Positions 1 through 10,952 of a stretch of 64,000 nucleotides of DNA are shown here, one piece after another. Position numbers and translations under genes: made by a program. The stretch comes from Chrysoporthe austroafricana. Its lineage: Eukaryota > Ascomycota > Sordariomycetes > Diaporthales > Cryphonectriaceae. Positions within the stretch are counted from its first letter, which is position 1; each line of letters starts with the position of its first letter. The DNA is taken from NCBI GenBank assembly GCA_001051155.2, contig JYIP02000002.1, forward strand, positions 4,285,583 through 4,349,582. The letters run 5' to 3'. The notes beneath the pieces are model-generated. The model made no database searches and was not told where the DNA came from. It worked only from the letters and a program-made list of their open reading frames with translations.

Positions 1-2757
1 AACGCAATTGGTCACACCGGTAGACAGTATGTCGACATACATCTTCTCATTGCTGAGTCTGCTCACACATGACATCTTTAGGACCTACGTCTCGGCCTTC
101 AAGTACTCGGGAAGATCATACGGTTCAGCTTCGCCGGGAGTCGGTATCTTCGAAGAATTCCATGATCCGGGCTGGCGGACCTGACGTTGCTGCCGCTCCG
201 CCCATCAGTCCAGCTTCCCGAGCGACGTCCACCTTGGAGGGTAGAGGAATCACGGCGAGCAAAATCAGTGGACATGTTCATCGACCGATGACCCCGAAAC
301 GCCCACAGCGTGAGCCTCGCAAGCCACCACTGTCGTTTCGAGACCCCAGCATCTGTATATCAACCTCGACAGCGCACCAGAGCCCAGTCGTGGGTCAAGA
401 TGGCGCGGATGAGGTTGGATCTCTTGTTGGAAGGCATGGACGAAATGGTTCCTTTTCAAGCTCCACGAGTCGACGTGCGAAAGACCTCCTCGACGCCGCG
501 GATGAAATCAGACCATTGGATTTTCGGAGCCGTGTACGGGCCACCGGGGCAAGAGACTATGGTGAAGATGTGGCAGACCGCAACATCCTTCAACACACAG
601 CACACGACCTTCAGACCATGTCGACCCCAGATCTCAATCGCCGGTTTATCATAGGTAGGGACTATGCCGCCTCACCTTCGGTCCGGGCAGGATCTCTTAC
701 GCCGAAGGGCCGCAATAGGCCTTTCGATTCACCTACCTCTCATCACCGCACTGGCTCGGCTCGTATGGCCAATCAATACGCCGGCTCTGACCTATCGACA
801 CCTTGTTCCTTGAATGACCTCCGCGAGGTCGGTCTTTTCTCCAGGAGGAACAAGGTCAGGCTCTCCTTGAACACCTACGTTCCCAGTGGCCTCGCCTCTC
901 TTCCTTCCACACCACGGTCCATTGCTCCAATGCCTGGTTTGCAAAACGGCATAGATTCTAGAGGCTTCAGTTTGCAGAGCGCCGATTCTGACAGCTGGTC
1001 TCGAGGTTATCCCGTATCGCCCACAGGAAGCAACTTCTCCGTGCCAAGATCGCCTCCGGTATCCCACGACCACATTCTAGAGCGGAATGACTCAGAACCG
1101 GACGAAGCCGACCAGCGAACAAGCCTCGGGAGGGAACGACAATATGGCGATGTTTTCGCCCCGCGCAGCCCGGGCCACCAGCGAAGATCGGGTGCGAGCG
1201 TTGGTCATATCTCCTCGAATATGGTCTCGGGCAGATTCAGCAACCAGACTGTCAGGTCTTCACTGTCTTCCTCTACCGCGAGCCGTTACCCTTCTGTTGA
1301 TTTCACACCTCTGGGTATTCCTCGGTTGCGAAGCAGCTCTCTGGCTGATTTTCACCACATGTATGAGGGTGGCCAAAGCCCTAACAAGAAGACGAGATCT
1401 TTACGTAAGGAGCTCCCTGCGCCCCATTGTCATGGAAACGAGCTTTTTACTAACATTTACAGGCTCTCATCTGCACTCGAGGTCCAACAGCAGTGACAAT
1501 TTGTACGCACACGCTAGAATCAAGGACTATCCCCAGGCTCTCAAGGACCTGGCTGAGGTCGACGAGCACAGAATGCCCTTCTGCACCGGCAACGTCCGTG
1601 AGTGGGACCTTGCCACACCATGTAACTCAATGTCAACCTCAAGTGTGTCCAATGTGCATTCTGGGAGTAGCTTGCGCCCCGCGTCGCGGCACACGCATGC
1701 AACATCTGTCGACTCTACGCCTCAGCTGTCTTCGCGCAAGAGCGAGGATAGTTTTCGCTCTGCAAATCGAGGCCAGCACGGAACGGGCACCTCGGACTGG
1801 TCGGCTGTGCAGATGAGGTCGACAGGCTTCAACATCGACGACTACATCTCTTCAGATGACGAGGATCCTGATACGGCGGCTCGGCGTCCCACGGCCGAGG
1901 GTGAGGAAGATCTGCTGTTCGACTCAAGTTTCGGCATCACTGGCGCGGTGCTGCCGGGTTTGATGGAATTTGTAGATGACGAAAGCTGCCCGAGCCCCAT
2001 TGTCAGAGACGGCCGTGGCAAGATTAAGGATCCGATTGAGGAGGAGAGTGAACACGAAGGTGAGCACGACTCTGATGGGGCTGGCATAGCGGACATTGAG
2101 GACGACCGCGTGAGCGAGAATCGAAATTCACCCTTCACATTGCGTCGACAAGTGCAAAATAACCTCGGAAAGGGGAGCATGGGGACGTTTGGTAAAAGTT
2201 CGGGAAGGCCTGCTGCGTGGGGTCATTCAGGCAAGAGCTCTGTATCGAGTCTTCCCGTCGACGGGAGGCGGTCTTCCCAGACCAGTGACGATCAACAGTA
2301 CCGCGCCCTGCGCAAATGTTCAGGCGATGTCGGCGTATGCGAGCGGACACTCACCGCCTGCAAGGGCCAGACCAGGCTCTCTGCGCTAGGGACGTTGCAA
2401 GGGCAGGATACTGACTCTGCTGTGTCCCTGGACGACCCTCAACACAGCGTCAACACGTCCAGCAGTCCACCGGAGGCTGCGGAGACGAAGAAAGCCCTTG
2501 GGGAGGAGGCTGAGAAGGTCGACCACGCCGTAGCTATGAGGCTCAGGAAGGAGGACAAGGCCAGGAAACGAGCGCAGGATGCCCAGAGCCTCCGTGATAA
2601 GAGGATGACGAGGGCCTTTGGGGGGTCCGAGGACGAGGGTGCTACTGTGTTGAGGGTGCCGAGTGAGACGGATGAGCCGGACCGTGGACGGCCGCTGACA
2701 AGGAAGTCGAGTGCCAAAGGGAAGGAAAAGGAGAAGGACAACGAGCTGGTCGTTTGA
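1..2757 (+). CDS. Ser-rich disordered protein, 5'-truncated by window
   Basis: I do not recognise this protein. Model: join(<1..26, 82..1404, 1463..2757), 880 residues visible. The first intron (27-81) begins GTATGT and ends TTTAG. It is needed because the frame upstream of the apparent ATG at 69 contains stops, while the frame of bases 2-26 is open and joins in phase 1. So the ATG at 69 lies inside an intron and the true start is left of the window. The second intron (1405-1462, GTAAGG...ACAG) joins in phase 1. The protein is rich in Ser, Arg, Pro and Thr and looks intrinsically disordered. It has an acidic patch around SSDDEDPDTAARRP and a basic helix-prone tail (RLRKEDKARKRAQDAQ) ending in a Lys/Glu run. 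No enzyme motif or membrane segment is visible. A short Cys-containing stretch near 2310-2370 reads differently from its surroundings and could hide compensating indels. Confidence 0.75.
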
Positions 2758-3010
2758 GCCTTAAGTACCGTACCGCGCATGCGATATAATTTCAAGATGG
2801 TCATGAAACCTTTCTATATAAAATGAGCACGTTTTCTGACTCGGAAAGCTATTTGAAGACTACGCGAGGCATAAACCAAATAGTTATAAAAAGGCTTTTG
2901 AAGCAAAAAAAGAGTCTTGAAATACGACTCACTTTTTATCACACCCACTCTCCTTATGAGTACAATGAAAAGAAAGTTCAGTTTATCAAGGGAAGACAGC
3001 AAAGTAAATC

Positions 3011-3040
3011 GGGACTGAGCAGTTCGGGACTGAGCAGTTC
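3011..3040. repeat. Perfect 15-bp tandem duplication
   Basis: Two adjacent identical copies of gggactgagcagttc (3011-3025 and 3026-3040) lie inside the AT-rich gap. The unit length is a multiple of three, so it duplicates Gly-Leu-Ser-Ser-Ser in the short frame that crosses it. No function is implied. Confidence 0.9.
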
Positions 3041-3623
3041 CGACGCAAAGAAGAGGAAGTTTTTAAAATTGAAGTAAAAGGGTCTCCCGATGTTGGTTCT
3101 GTATTCAATTCTTCGTACCTTCCTCGATATTTATTTGGTCTAGGCCTCGCCTGAAGCTTTAAACGACTTTTAAATACCATTGCATGCGTGGCACGGTATT
3201 CCAAGTCGCTCATGAAGAGGGGCCGCCGCTCCAGGGGGGATGATGGCAGACCTCACGGAGTCCAATGGTCTGTTCTTTTGCCATAACCTACCTCCAGCAC
3301 ATCCTTCACACGTCGTCACCGCCTAACCCTGACTAATTTTTAAGGTCTTGGCAAGCATCGGCGTTTACTTTGCTGGAACACTGAACAAGGGAAAATCACG
3401 GGCTGGCAAACTATCAGATTTATGGGCTGGGCATGGGATACTACTGGTAAGGAGCATGGTTTGCTAGCGATATGTTTGTCTCCGTGGACGCAGCAAGGAA
3501 GTGACACCCGAGACTCTGGAGTTTGGGAGTGAAAGAGATCGCGATCCAAATAAAAGTTGGGTGGTAACATCCCTAACTTCAGTCACAGTAGTATTCTCTT
3601 GAATCGCAAAAGAAACCTCGCAG

Positions 3624-3631
3624 TATATAAA
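3624..3631 (+). promoter_or_regulatory. TATA-like box
   Basis: TATATAAA sits about 160 bp upstream of the ATG at 3789, a plausible core promoter position allowing a 5' leader of roughly 120-130 nt. Assigned by sequence only. Confidence 0.45.
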
Positions 3632-3788
3632 GACATTCGCAAAACTATCGTCTTCGTGTCCACACATCGTTACTCAAAAGCCGCTGTTTCTGTCGTCCAA
3701 GCCCAGACTTATCCGAGAATCCTTTCGCTGCAACGAAGTACAACATTAAGCCAGTCTAGCACCCTCACGAACACCGAAACCAAGCACG

Positions 3789-4545
3789 ATGGCCACTTCC
3801 ACAGATCGCGACAACGTTGCCCTGCAGCCATTCAGACATGACCCATCTCTGCCCGTCCGCATCCTGGTCCGGACCTACAATCACCTGGCCAGGCCTCGGG
3901 CGCCGCACGACTGGGAGAGGCGGAGACGGATCATGGACGCCGTCACCCAGCACATCTGGGGCCGCAACTCCGAGGTCTGGCGGGAACGCATCTACGGCCA
4001 TAACGACGCGGTCAGGCTTACCTACTTGGCCTGCTACTTTCTCGTCGACCACGCGTATCCAGAGATCGAAGCCGAGCCCTCCGACGCGAACATCCCGATC
4101 CTGTACTATTACTGGACGGGGGAGAGACTGTGAGCCTTACCTCGTGCTCGTCGTCATCCTCTGGCGGGCTTTGGCGGTATACATGCTAATGTACTTTTCC
4201 CTTTTCTTTTGCGACGATAGCAAACCTCTCAACCAGGCCCCTCCGACGTACGTAATTGAGGTGATCAACGACAAGTACCCGTTCCTGATGCGGTCCCAGA
4301 GGCACGCGCCCTGCGGGCGGGACGGCAAGCTCCCGAGGGGCTGGATGCGCTGTATCGAGCAGAACATAGACGAAGGAATCCTTATGGTCGTCTGGAAAAA
4401 GCTCATGGTGCGCCAGCCGCTCTTCGAAGCCGAGCACAGGTGGCTGGAGGACAACCCCTCTGAGGCGGCCCGAATCCCGGGCTTCATGTCCGAGGAGGAA
4501 CTTGATACATTCAGGATACCTCTGCGGCTGATAATGGCCACCTAG
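3789..4545 (+). CDS. Hypothetical protein, two exons
   Basis: I do not recognise this 221-residue protein. Model: join(3789..4129, 4221..4545). The 91-nt intron (4130-4220) starts GTGAGC and ends GATAG; an in-frame TGA right at the donor closes exon 1 if it is not spliced, and the two exons join in phase 2 to give an uninterrupted frame. The protein is soluble-looking, rich in Arg, Trp and Tyr, with an N-terminal charged helix region (HDWERRRRIMDAV) and a C-terminal acidic segment (FMSEEELDTF). No signal peptide, membrane span or catalytic motif is evident. A TATA-like box lies upstream. Codon use resembles the housekeeping neighbours, so I take it as a real gene, perhaps lineage-restricted. 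Confidence 0.65.
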
Positions 4546-5589
4546 TTCGAGGAAGAATAGGGCTTTCCCTTCTTCAAGGAGAACTCATGGCTCCGGAGCG
4601 TTGAGTCTTCCTGAAAGATGGCGGCGGTGGTCTCCAGCGCTACGATACCAGCGTGAGAGGCAGGCGAAGGACCGAAAAAAAGACTTCTTATATGGTTCAG
4701 GGTTTCAGGCTCAGCTGTCACAGATTCTTGAAGGCATATAGCGATTATGGCAAGCAGACCAAACTTTAACTCCAGACGACCACCTCTGTTACGCCTTCTG
4801 TCTTTTTTTTTTCTCTTCTTGTTGACCTTCCCTTCCAAAACATCTTTCAATGATCACAAACTTTTCAGAGAATATTACGAGAGCTTCAACATGTGTTGGT
4901 TGGTAGGGTGTTTGCTATCCGGCTTCCAGTCGCCACATGACAGGTTATATTTTGAGCGATCTATCACTTGACCAGAATGGACTGACTCCAGGCCCACTTA
5001 GCTGCAATCGATGTGTATAGAGAAAAATTACGATGAAAATGCTATACCTACGAACATCCTAAGGATATGCTGATCTTTTTATTTTTCTATACTATATACT
5101 TTGGACAGTAGCCACGTCTTCGATTTCAGATTCAGTAACCTCTTCTATAATTCTTAGCGGACGCGACAGAGGTAGATAGCCTCCAATGGGTTCTGAAAGC
5201 TGAGGTTGAGGCGTTGGGATCGACAAGGTTGCTTTGGTCGCTATGGAATGGTACGGCCTTCAGCTCTCCTGTTCCTGCTAACTATTCTTCCAGCTGAACC
5301 AGTCTGTCGGGCTGAATGACCAACGCCACGAAGTTCATTCAGATGAAGCATATCTCAAGCGATTAATTATTGGACTATAGATGTACGGAGAATATGAAGG
5401 GATGTTTAGATCGGCTGACATGGGTACCACGACCAAAGATCAGAGTGCATATGTAGATATTTAAGATGCTTAATCTATCTGTTCCCATAACAGCTGAGTT
5501 CTTCAATTCAAACGCATATGATACGTGACTCTTTGCTCACATAGATCTACCGTTCCTTGAACTTCATCAAGGCTTCCAAACGGCCCATC
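4546..5589. other. Intergenic
   Basis: About 1 kb of moderately AT-rich sequence with T-tracts near 4802-4815. Short frames on both strands show no domain or splice support. Nothing else is seen. Confidence 0.5.
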
Positions 5590-6800
5590 ATGACTCGCCT
5601 CCAGCAAACAGCACTGCTCGTCGCGGTTGTCACCAGTCTGCTCACAGATATGTCCTTGGCCATATCAATGACAGACATCGCCGATCGGTGTGCCGATGCG
5701 TTCGGCTTCCAGACATGTTGGTCGAACACACTCAGCGCCACAGAGACGTGCTATGAGCAGACCTGCGATGGCGAAGGGACAATGCACGGATGAAGGAGAC
5801 TGCACGTCTTCGGATGCCGACTGCGTGAGGGCCTGTAGCTGTGTTGCGTATGCGGAGATGATCAACTGCGCTGTGACCAGCTGCTGGAATCTGGTAATAA
5901 GTGCTCTCTTCCCATGAACAGTTTTGAAGACAACACAAACGTTGAGGTTGGGACTTGGGAACCCTAGTCTGACGCGTCGTCTCCCAGGCCTGCAGTTGCG
6001 AGTACCAGCACCTCGCCATAACGGCCTCTCGCTTCTGCCCTCTTTCCTACGGCGGCACAAACCTCGTGGAGAACGTTGGTGGCGGTTGGGTCTACATCCC
6101 CTACTTCCCTATGAACGCATCCTGCCCGGGTGCCTGTTCCTGCAACACGGCCGAGGTCTACCTCGAGCAGCGCCTCGCCTTCAACGAGCACGCGCAGTGC
6201 GAGTCCGATGCCCAGGGCAGCACGACGACCCTCGATGCCTGCGACTGCTGCGAGCTGTCTAAGGACGTCAGCTCCTTCTACAACGTCTGCCCTGACACGG
6301 ACCCCAACGCCGCGATCGAGGCCGGGGACATGCCGAACTTCCCCTGGGGCATATTCGTGGAGGGCGGCGAGAGCGAGATGTGTGCGAGCCAGGACCTGAG
6401 CCAGTGCGATGCCACGTACGGGTTCAGCCCGCCAGGAGGGGACGATGTGCAGACAGATCCGTTCTACAGCCCCGATCAGGTGCCGGCGAACGGCACGGGG
6501 ACGTTGAGCAATAATGCGGGCCAGATGACAAGCCCGCCTGTGCCCACGACTACGTGGTGTCTCGGCAGTGGGCTGTCGACATACACTGCTGTTGCGGTAA
6601 CGGTGAGTCCGATCTCCTCTGGGGCGGGAGGAGGGACGGGAGTTGGGTCGACATCATCTGGCGGTGGTGGCAGCGGAGCAGCGGCGACGAGCAGCGCGCA
6701 AAGTTCTGGGGCTATTAGAGATGTTGCTCTTACAGTGCCTCTGGGGAGACAGGTCTTTCATTGTGTTCGGGTCTTGCTCTGCCTGGCCATTTTCTTCTAG
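5590..6800 (+). CDS. Secreted Cys-rich protein, probable GPI anchor; frame broken once
   Basis: An N-terminal signal peptide (MTRLQQTALLVAVVTSLL...) is followed by a Cys-dense ectodomain and a Ser/Gly/Thr-rich stalk. The end is hydrophobic (VLLCLAIFF), as in GPI-anchored cell-wall proteins. The ATG at 5590 is chosen because it directly opens the signal peptide; 5557 is an in-frame alternative. The intron at 5894-5987 (GTAATA...CCCAG) joins in phase 0. Between about 5770 and 5790 the frame must shift: ...TCDGEG stops shortly after, while the next frame continues the Cys spacing (QCTDEGDC...). This is either a 1-nt indel (assembly error or mutation) or an unusual intron, for example 5688-5745 or 5688-5760, which would remove Cys-containing sequence. 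The Cys pattern favours an indel. Function is unknown; location is inferred to be the cell surface. Confidence 0.6.
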
Positions 6801-7654
6801 TCATCACCGTAATGAAAAAGAAATTGCTTGTTGTCTACAACTGTGATGTTGTGTGTTATGATAGTCAAAAAGGGTTCGGCCACCGACGACCTACGTCCCT
6901 TGGGGCTTTCTTCTTTTTTTTCCTTCTCTTCTCTTTGTTTCTTCATCTTCTTGAGAGTACGGTGTCTCTCACAATTTGTTTCCCAAGGGACACCCCGGAG
7001 AATCAGAGACTCAATCCGGGCTCTGGATCCCCGAACACCATTTTGGCGGTATTCCTCCCCAATATTGCTTTTTTCTTTTTTTTCTCTGCTTTTTTTTTTT
7101 CTCTCTTTTTATTCTCTTCTTTTTTTGTCTTTTCTGTTCTTTTTTTTAGCCCATCTTTCATTCGAACTGAGGAGGTGCCCACGGCTCCCAACTTTTAAAT
7201 TTTTGTAAGATATTGACTTATAAATTTTTTGTTAGATCGCACGCTACTACCACTACACTACCTGGTATGTAGTTGTTGGGAGCCGTGGGCAACAGCAACC
7301 ACTGTTGGAGTATTATAAGGTTGCTTTGCTGCATTGTTGGGGTGAATGGACTCAGTCGGATACAGACCAGGATACCAGCTTTGCCTACTCTTCCATACTG
7401 ACGAGAGAACAACACAAACCGTTCCGATCAACACACCAGCGAGCACGCAATACCAAACAAGTCTGGCCACCGCGAAGATTAAAAAAAAAAATGCTTCATG
7501 CTGCGACGCTTAACACTATTGAGGGGAGCCTGACCGTGATGCGTCTCTCACCAGATCACTCGACCCAGCACACTTTTATCACCTGTCGGGCATGCCTCAG
7601 CCAGACGGCCCTTTCCCATATTTACAGGCGCTTCTCTCCACCTTCCACCAAAAA
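6801..7654. other. Intergenic with long T/pyrimidine tracts
   Basis: Pyrimidine-rich sequence at 6905-7150 contains repeated runs of T. It separates the Cys-rich gene from the convergent 3' end of FIS1. The 16-bp inverted repeat listed separately lies at 7177-7290. No gene is supported. Confidence 0.6.
7177..7290. repeat. 16-bp perfect inverted repeat, MITE-like hairpin
   Basis: gcccacggctcccaac at 7177-7192 is the exact reverse complement of 7275-7290, enclosing an 82-nt AT-rich interior. The size and layout recall a miniature inverted-repeat element or its remnant. No clear target-site duplication was identified by eye. Confidence 0.7.
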
Positions 7655-8287
7655 TCACCGCTTCCTCCCCATATTTCTCATCAGAACACCCCCGATCACA
7701 CCTGCCGCCACTGCGAGGCCGCTGACGATGGCGACGCCCATCAGCCCTTCCCTCGCCACCTTGTCGTCTATCAACGTCCTCAGGTCGGAGGCCTGCAGAT
7801 TCGCGGGCTCCTTCTCCAGCAGAAGGTCGTTGTACCGCCGCGCCTCGGCGTAGTTGCCCAGCTTGAAGTTGCCGAGGGCGAGATAGTAGAGGCACTCGCG
7901 GCGGCGCTCGGGGGAGGTGCGAAAGATCTCGGAGAGGAAGACGACGCCGAGGTGCTGGTCGTCGCGGCGGGAGGATTTTACGAGGCCCTGAGGGAACCCC
8001 ACGTTAGTTGTGAAATCGTCCTAACGGATGAAGTATAGAGGCCTTCCGAAAGGAGAGACCGGGGGATGTTAAGCAGGGTGCCTTACCCATGCATAGTTGA
8101 ACTTGGTCTGCACGCCGACCATCTCGCCCTCCTTTTCATATTGTGCGCGCAGGACTTGCAGCTCTGCCGGATTCAATGGCGTCTCTGCATCGACGGCATC
8201 TATGCGCCTGTCAGCATCCATCGGAGCAAGATGTGGTCTCCTCGAGCTTCCCAAATGTCTTGACTTACACGGTAGGTTGGTGCCCAT
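7655..8287 (-). CDS. FIS1: Mitochondrial fission protein Fis1
   Basis: Tail-anchored outer-membrane adaptor for mitochondrial and peroxisomal division; in yeasts it recruits Dnm1 through Mdv1. Model: complement(join(7655..7987, 8087..8199, 8269..8287)), 154 residues, the usual Fis1 length. The 19-nt first exon joins through a 69-nt GTAAGT intron to give [15 protein letters not shown], the conserved fungal Fis1 opening. The second intron (8086-7988) starts GTAAGG and ends CTCAG and restores FNYAWGLVKSS. TPR-like helices follow ([30 protein letters not shown]). A C-terminal membrane anchor [20 protein letters not shown] ends in basic RNMGRKR, as expected for mitochondrial targeting. Transcribed away from SPC24. 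Confidence 0.96.
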
Positions 8288-8822
8288 CTTGTCTCCGTAT
8301 GGGGTGTTCTCCTAAGTATTACTCGAATGGCCTGGCTCTTCCCGTAAAAGTTTACAAGTATGAGGAGTGTCGAGCTTGCTGCAAGGACTATGGGAAAACG
8401 AGGCAGTCGTCAGGAACGCTCAAATAGAAATCATGTGGCAGGACGCGCAAGTTCTTGGTCAGGCCTCCAGGTCGACGTGATTCTTCGCTGCGGTTGAAGT
8501 GGCGGCTGTTCCGCAGAGTAAGCTCGGGCCTCTTGGCAGGGGGGGGGGGGCCGATGACGCTGGTCCAGCAGGGGTGCGGATAAGATAAGGCGCCCTCATT
8601 GCCTGGGCGATGGGAATCCCAAAACAGTCGTCGGAGAAAACACCAGTAACTTCGACATCGGCTCTCCAGCTCCACCGTCCGTCCAAAGTCGAACGAACAA
8701 TCAACAGCCCAACGTATCCCATTGCAACGCAATCCTGAATACCCACAGGCTACATCGCACGAAGGCTTCGCCTGACATAACACCAATTCTCAACTGTTGT
8801 ATCCAGACATATCTCAGCCAAG
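8288..8822. other. Divergent FIS1/SPC24 promoter region
   Basis: A 535-bp shared upstream region. It holds a run of 12 G at 8539-8550. No coding frame is supported on either strand. Confidence 0.6.
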
Positions 8823-9479
8823 ATGTTGCTCGAGGAAGATCCCGCGACTGTACGTGCTGGCCCCTTTCCGAGAGACCAGACGCGCCCAGCTGACTGACGC
8901 CCGCCACAGCTCATCCACCACACCATCCAGAACTTCAACATCGCCCCGGACAAGGCCGTCGTCTCGCGGATCAGCGAGTCCCTCTCCACGCTCAACCAGG
9001 CCCGCGACCTCCGCATCAAGGAGTCCGAGGCGGCGCTGCGCAAGCTCTCCCGCCAGCTCTCGGCCATGCAGGGCCAGCACGCCGAGCTCCTCGCGGCCCA
9101 CCGCGCCTCCGACCACGCCAGCGCCATCGCGCAGCTCGACACGCAGAAGTTCCGCATCGCCAAGGCCGCCTCCGACCTCGAGATGGACACCGAGCGCCTG
9201 TCGGGCCAGCTCGCCGACCTGAACGCCCGGCTGACCGAGCTGGAGCTGCAGGGCGTCGAGGGCGGCGACGACGGCGGCCGCGGCGTGCTCGAGGACGAGG
9301 TGCTGCTGCGGCTGAAGGTGTACCGGAGCCTGGGCATCGAGGTCGAGCGGGACGGGAAGGACGGCGAGTTCTCGAGGGCCGTGGTGAGGAACGACCGGAG
9401 GGGGGATGTCCACGTTGTCAACCTGGACAAGAAGTTCTCGCGGTTCTTCTACGCGAATTACTTCTGGCAGACGCTATAG
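8823..9479 (+). CDS. SPC24: Kinetochore protein Spc24 (Ndc80 complex)
   Basis: Subunit of the Ndc80 complex; pairs with Spc25 and links the complex to inner-kinetochore proteins. Model: join(8823..8849, 8910..9479), 198 residues. Exon 1 is only nine codons (MLLEEDPAT); the 60-nt intron begins GTACGT, has a CTGAC branch-like site and ends CACAG, joining in phase 0 to [11 protein letters not shown]. Residues about 30-125 form a heptad-like coiled coil rich in Leu, Ala, Gln and Arg. The C-terminal globular domain contains the family's conserved run [16 protein letters not shown] and ends [10 protein letters not shown], diagnostic of fungal Spc24. It is divergent from FIS1. Confidence 0.96.
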
Positions 9480-10076
9480 GGAGGGCTGCCTGCTGAAGAC
9501 GGATCTGGGAGGGGGGAAGAGCGTGCAGGGATGAGTGAGATGAGACGTTTGATTTGAGGGATGATACCTTTCTATTCTCTTTTGTGGGTGGGATCGGCGT
9601 TCTGGATAGGTCAACAATTCTTCAGGAGCACACCATATTGTATATCCATTCCGCGCGTCGCATCCGGAACCAGTGATCTAATTGTAACATACTAGGCGGT
9701 CCCTTTCGCATCGTCATATTCACGCTCCTGATCTGGTCGGCGAGGCCCGAAACATGCAAGTCATAAGCATGAAGACACGATATATAATACACATCCATCA
9801 ATTCATAGCGGCTTATTGAGCATATCATAATGAAATGAGTCCCAAGCTCATGACTTGTTTTCCTACATGTGGTTGATTTCCTGCCACCCCCTATCCCCCA
9901 AACGCCTGAGCGAAACCTTAGAGATGAATGTTTGGCCTGTACAGGGGCCAGTGCGAGCGCCCCTGATCCCCACGACATTGTACTGAGGAAGACTCTCGCC
10001 ATCCGACCATACCACTCCGATGCTTGTGTGCTATAGTATAAAACAATAAGCCGCCTCAGACCCTCCAAAACCATTT
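9480..10076. other. Intergenic between convergent genes
   Basis: 3' flanks of SPC24 and of the convergent membrane-protein gene. A minus-strand frame at 9622-10074 shows no family features and is not taken as a gene. Confidence 0.6.
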
Positions 10077-10952
10077 CTAGCCCGGCCTCCTGGCAGCCTT
10101 CGGCGACAAAGGCGGAAAATACGACCCATCCGCCTGATCCATCGTCGTCAGCGGCGGTGGCACGGGCGGCAGCACATTGGTAGGCGTCCTCTGCCGGGAG
10201 CTGTTCGGCGACATCGCGACCCCCGGCTGCCTCCTCTCCCTGTCCCTCCTACCGCCGCCGTTCTCCGGCGACCCATCCTTCGACCGCGCCGCGCGGGGGC
10301 TCTTCATCACGAGGTAGTCCCCCGAACTGCCCGGGGTGGCCGCGCCGCCGCCTGAGGGGGAGCGGTGGTGGTGGCGGCGCTGAGGGTCGTGGGGAAGCTC
10401 GAGGCGCGAGTTGAGCTGCACCCAGGCGTCGTCATCGTCGGCGTCCCTCCCGTTCAGCCGCCACCCGCCCACGCCCTCGAAGTCCCGGTCCATGCCGATG
10501 GAGGGGATCATCATGAAGGAGTCCCGCTTGCTCCCGCCGCCGGCGCCGGCGTGGTCCTCGACGGGGGTGGCAGGGCCCACGGAGGCAAAGCTGGCGCCGC
10601 TCGTCCGCCTCTTCCGGTGGTGTCGCACGGGCGCGCGGCTCGTGGGCGATGGCGTGGTCTGCCCGCTGCCGGCGCGGGTGTCTATCGGGGGCGGGGGCGG
10701 GATGTCTGATGCCGTGGCTGCCCTGGTAATGAGGGAGGTGGCGTAGCCCCTCGCTGGGAACGGGTATATGCGGTGGCCTGTGATGTACTGCGGTATCATG
10801 TTGACGGCTATGTCGATGTAGACGACGGCGACGCGGAACATGAGGACGGAGAAGGCGAGCGTGGTCGTGATGCCCGCCAGTATGGCGAGCGGTATGGTGA
10901 CGACGAAGAGGAAGGGCACGATGAGCCCGTAGGCTGGGTTGAGGAGGGCCAT
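10077..10952 (-). CDS. Two-TM membrane protein with disordered tail, unrecognised
   Basis: Single-exon frame of 291 residues beginning with ATG at 10952. Residues about 10-35 (IVPFLFVVTIPLAILAGITT) and 36-58 (FSVLMFRVAVVYIDIAVNMI) are two hydrophobic segments that probably form a hairpin. After a short conserved-looking loop (YITGHRIYPFPARGY) the rest is low-complexity, with Pro, Ser, Arg, Gly and His-rich stretches (RRHHHRSPSGGG, a DADDDD acidic patch) and several SP/TP sites that could be phosphorylated. The architecture suggests an endomembrane protein with a long cytosolic tail. I do not recognise the family and infer no function. Confidence 0.7.
   Translation of the reverse strand: MALLNPAYGLIVPFLFVVTIPLAILAGITTTLAFSVLMFRVAVVYIDIAVNMIPQYITGHRIYPFPARGYATSLITRAATASDIPPPPPIDTRAGSGQTTPSPTSRAPVRHHRKRRTSGASFASVGPATPVEDHAGAGGGSKRDSFMMIPSIGMDRDFEGVGGWRLNGRDADDDDAWVQLNSRLELPHDPQRRHHHRSPSGGGAATPGSSGDYLVMKSPRAARSKDGSPENGGGRRDRERRQPGVAMSPNSSRQRTPTNVLPPVPPPLTTMDQADGSYFPPLSPKAARRPG

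Larger units (their letters stand above)
2758..3788. other. Intergenic, AT-rich in its first half
   Basis: Contains the 3' flank of the Ser-rich gene and the promoter of the next one. From about 2810 to 3200 the base composition turns AT-rich, and a short plus-strand reading frame (2823-3077) with many Lys, Ser and Ile looks like composition-driven chance. No convincing gene is seen. Confidence 0.5.
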
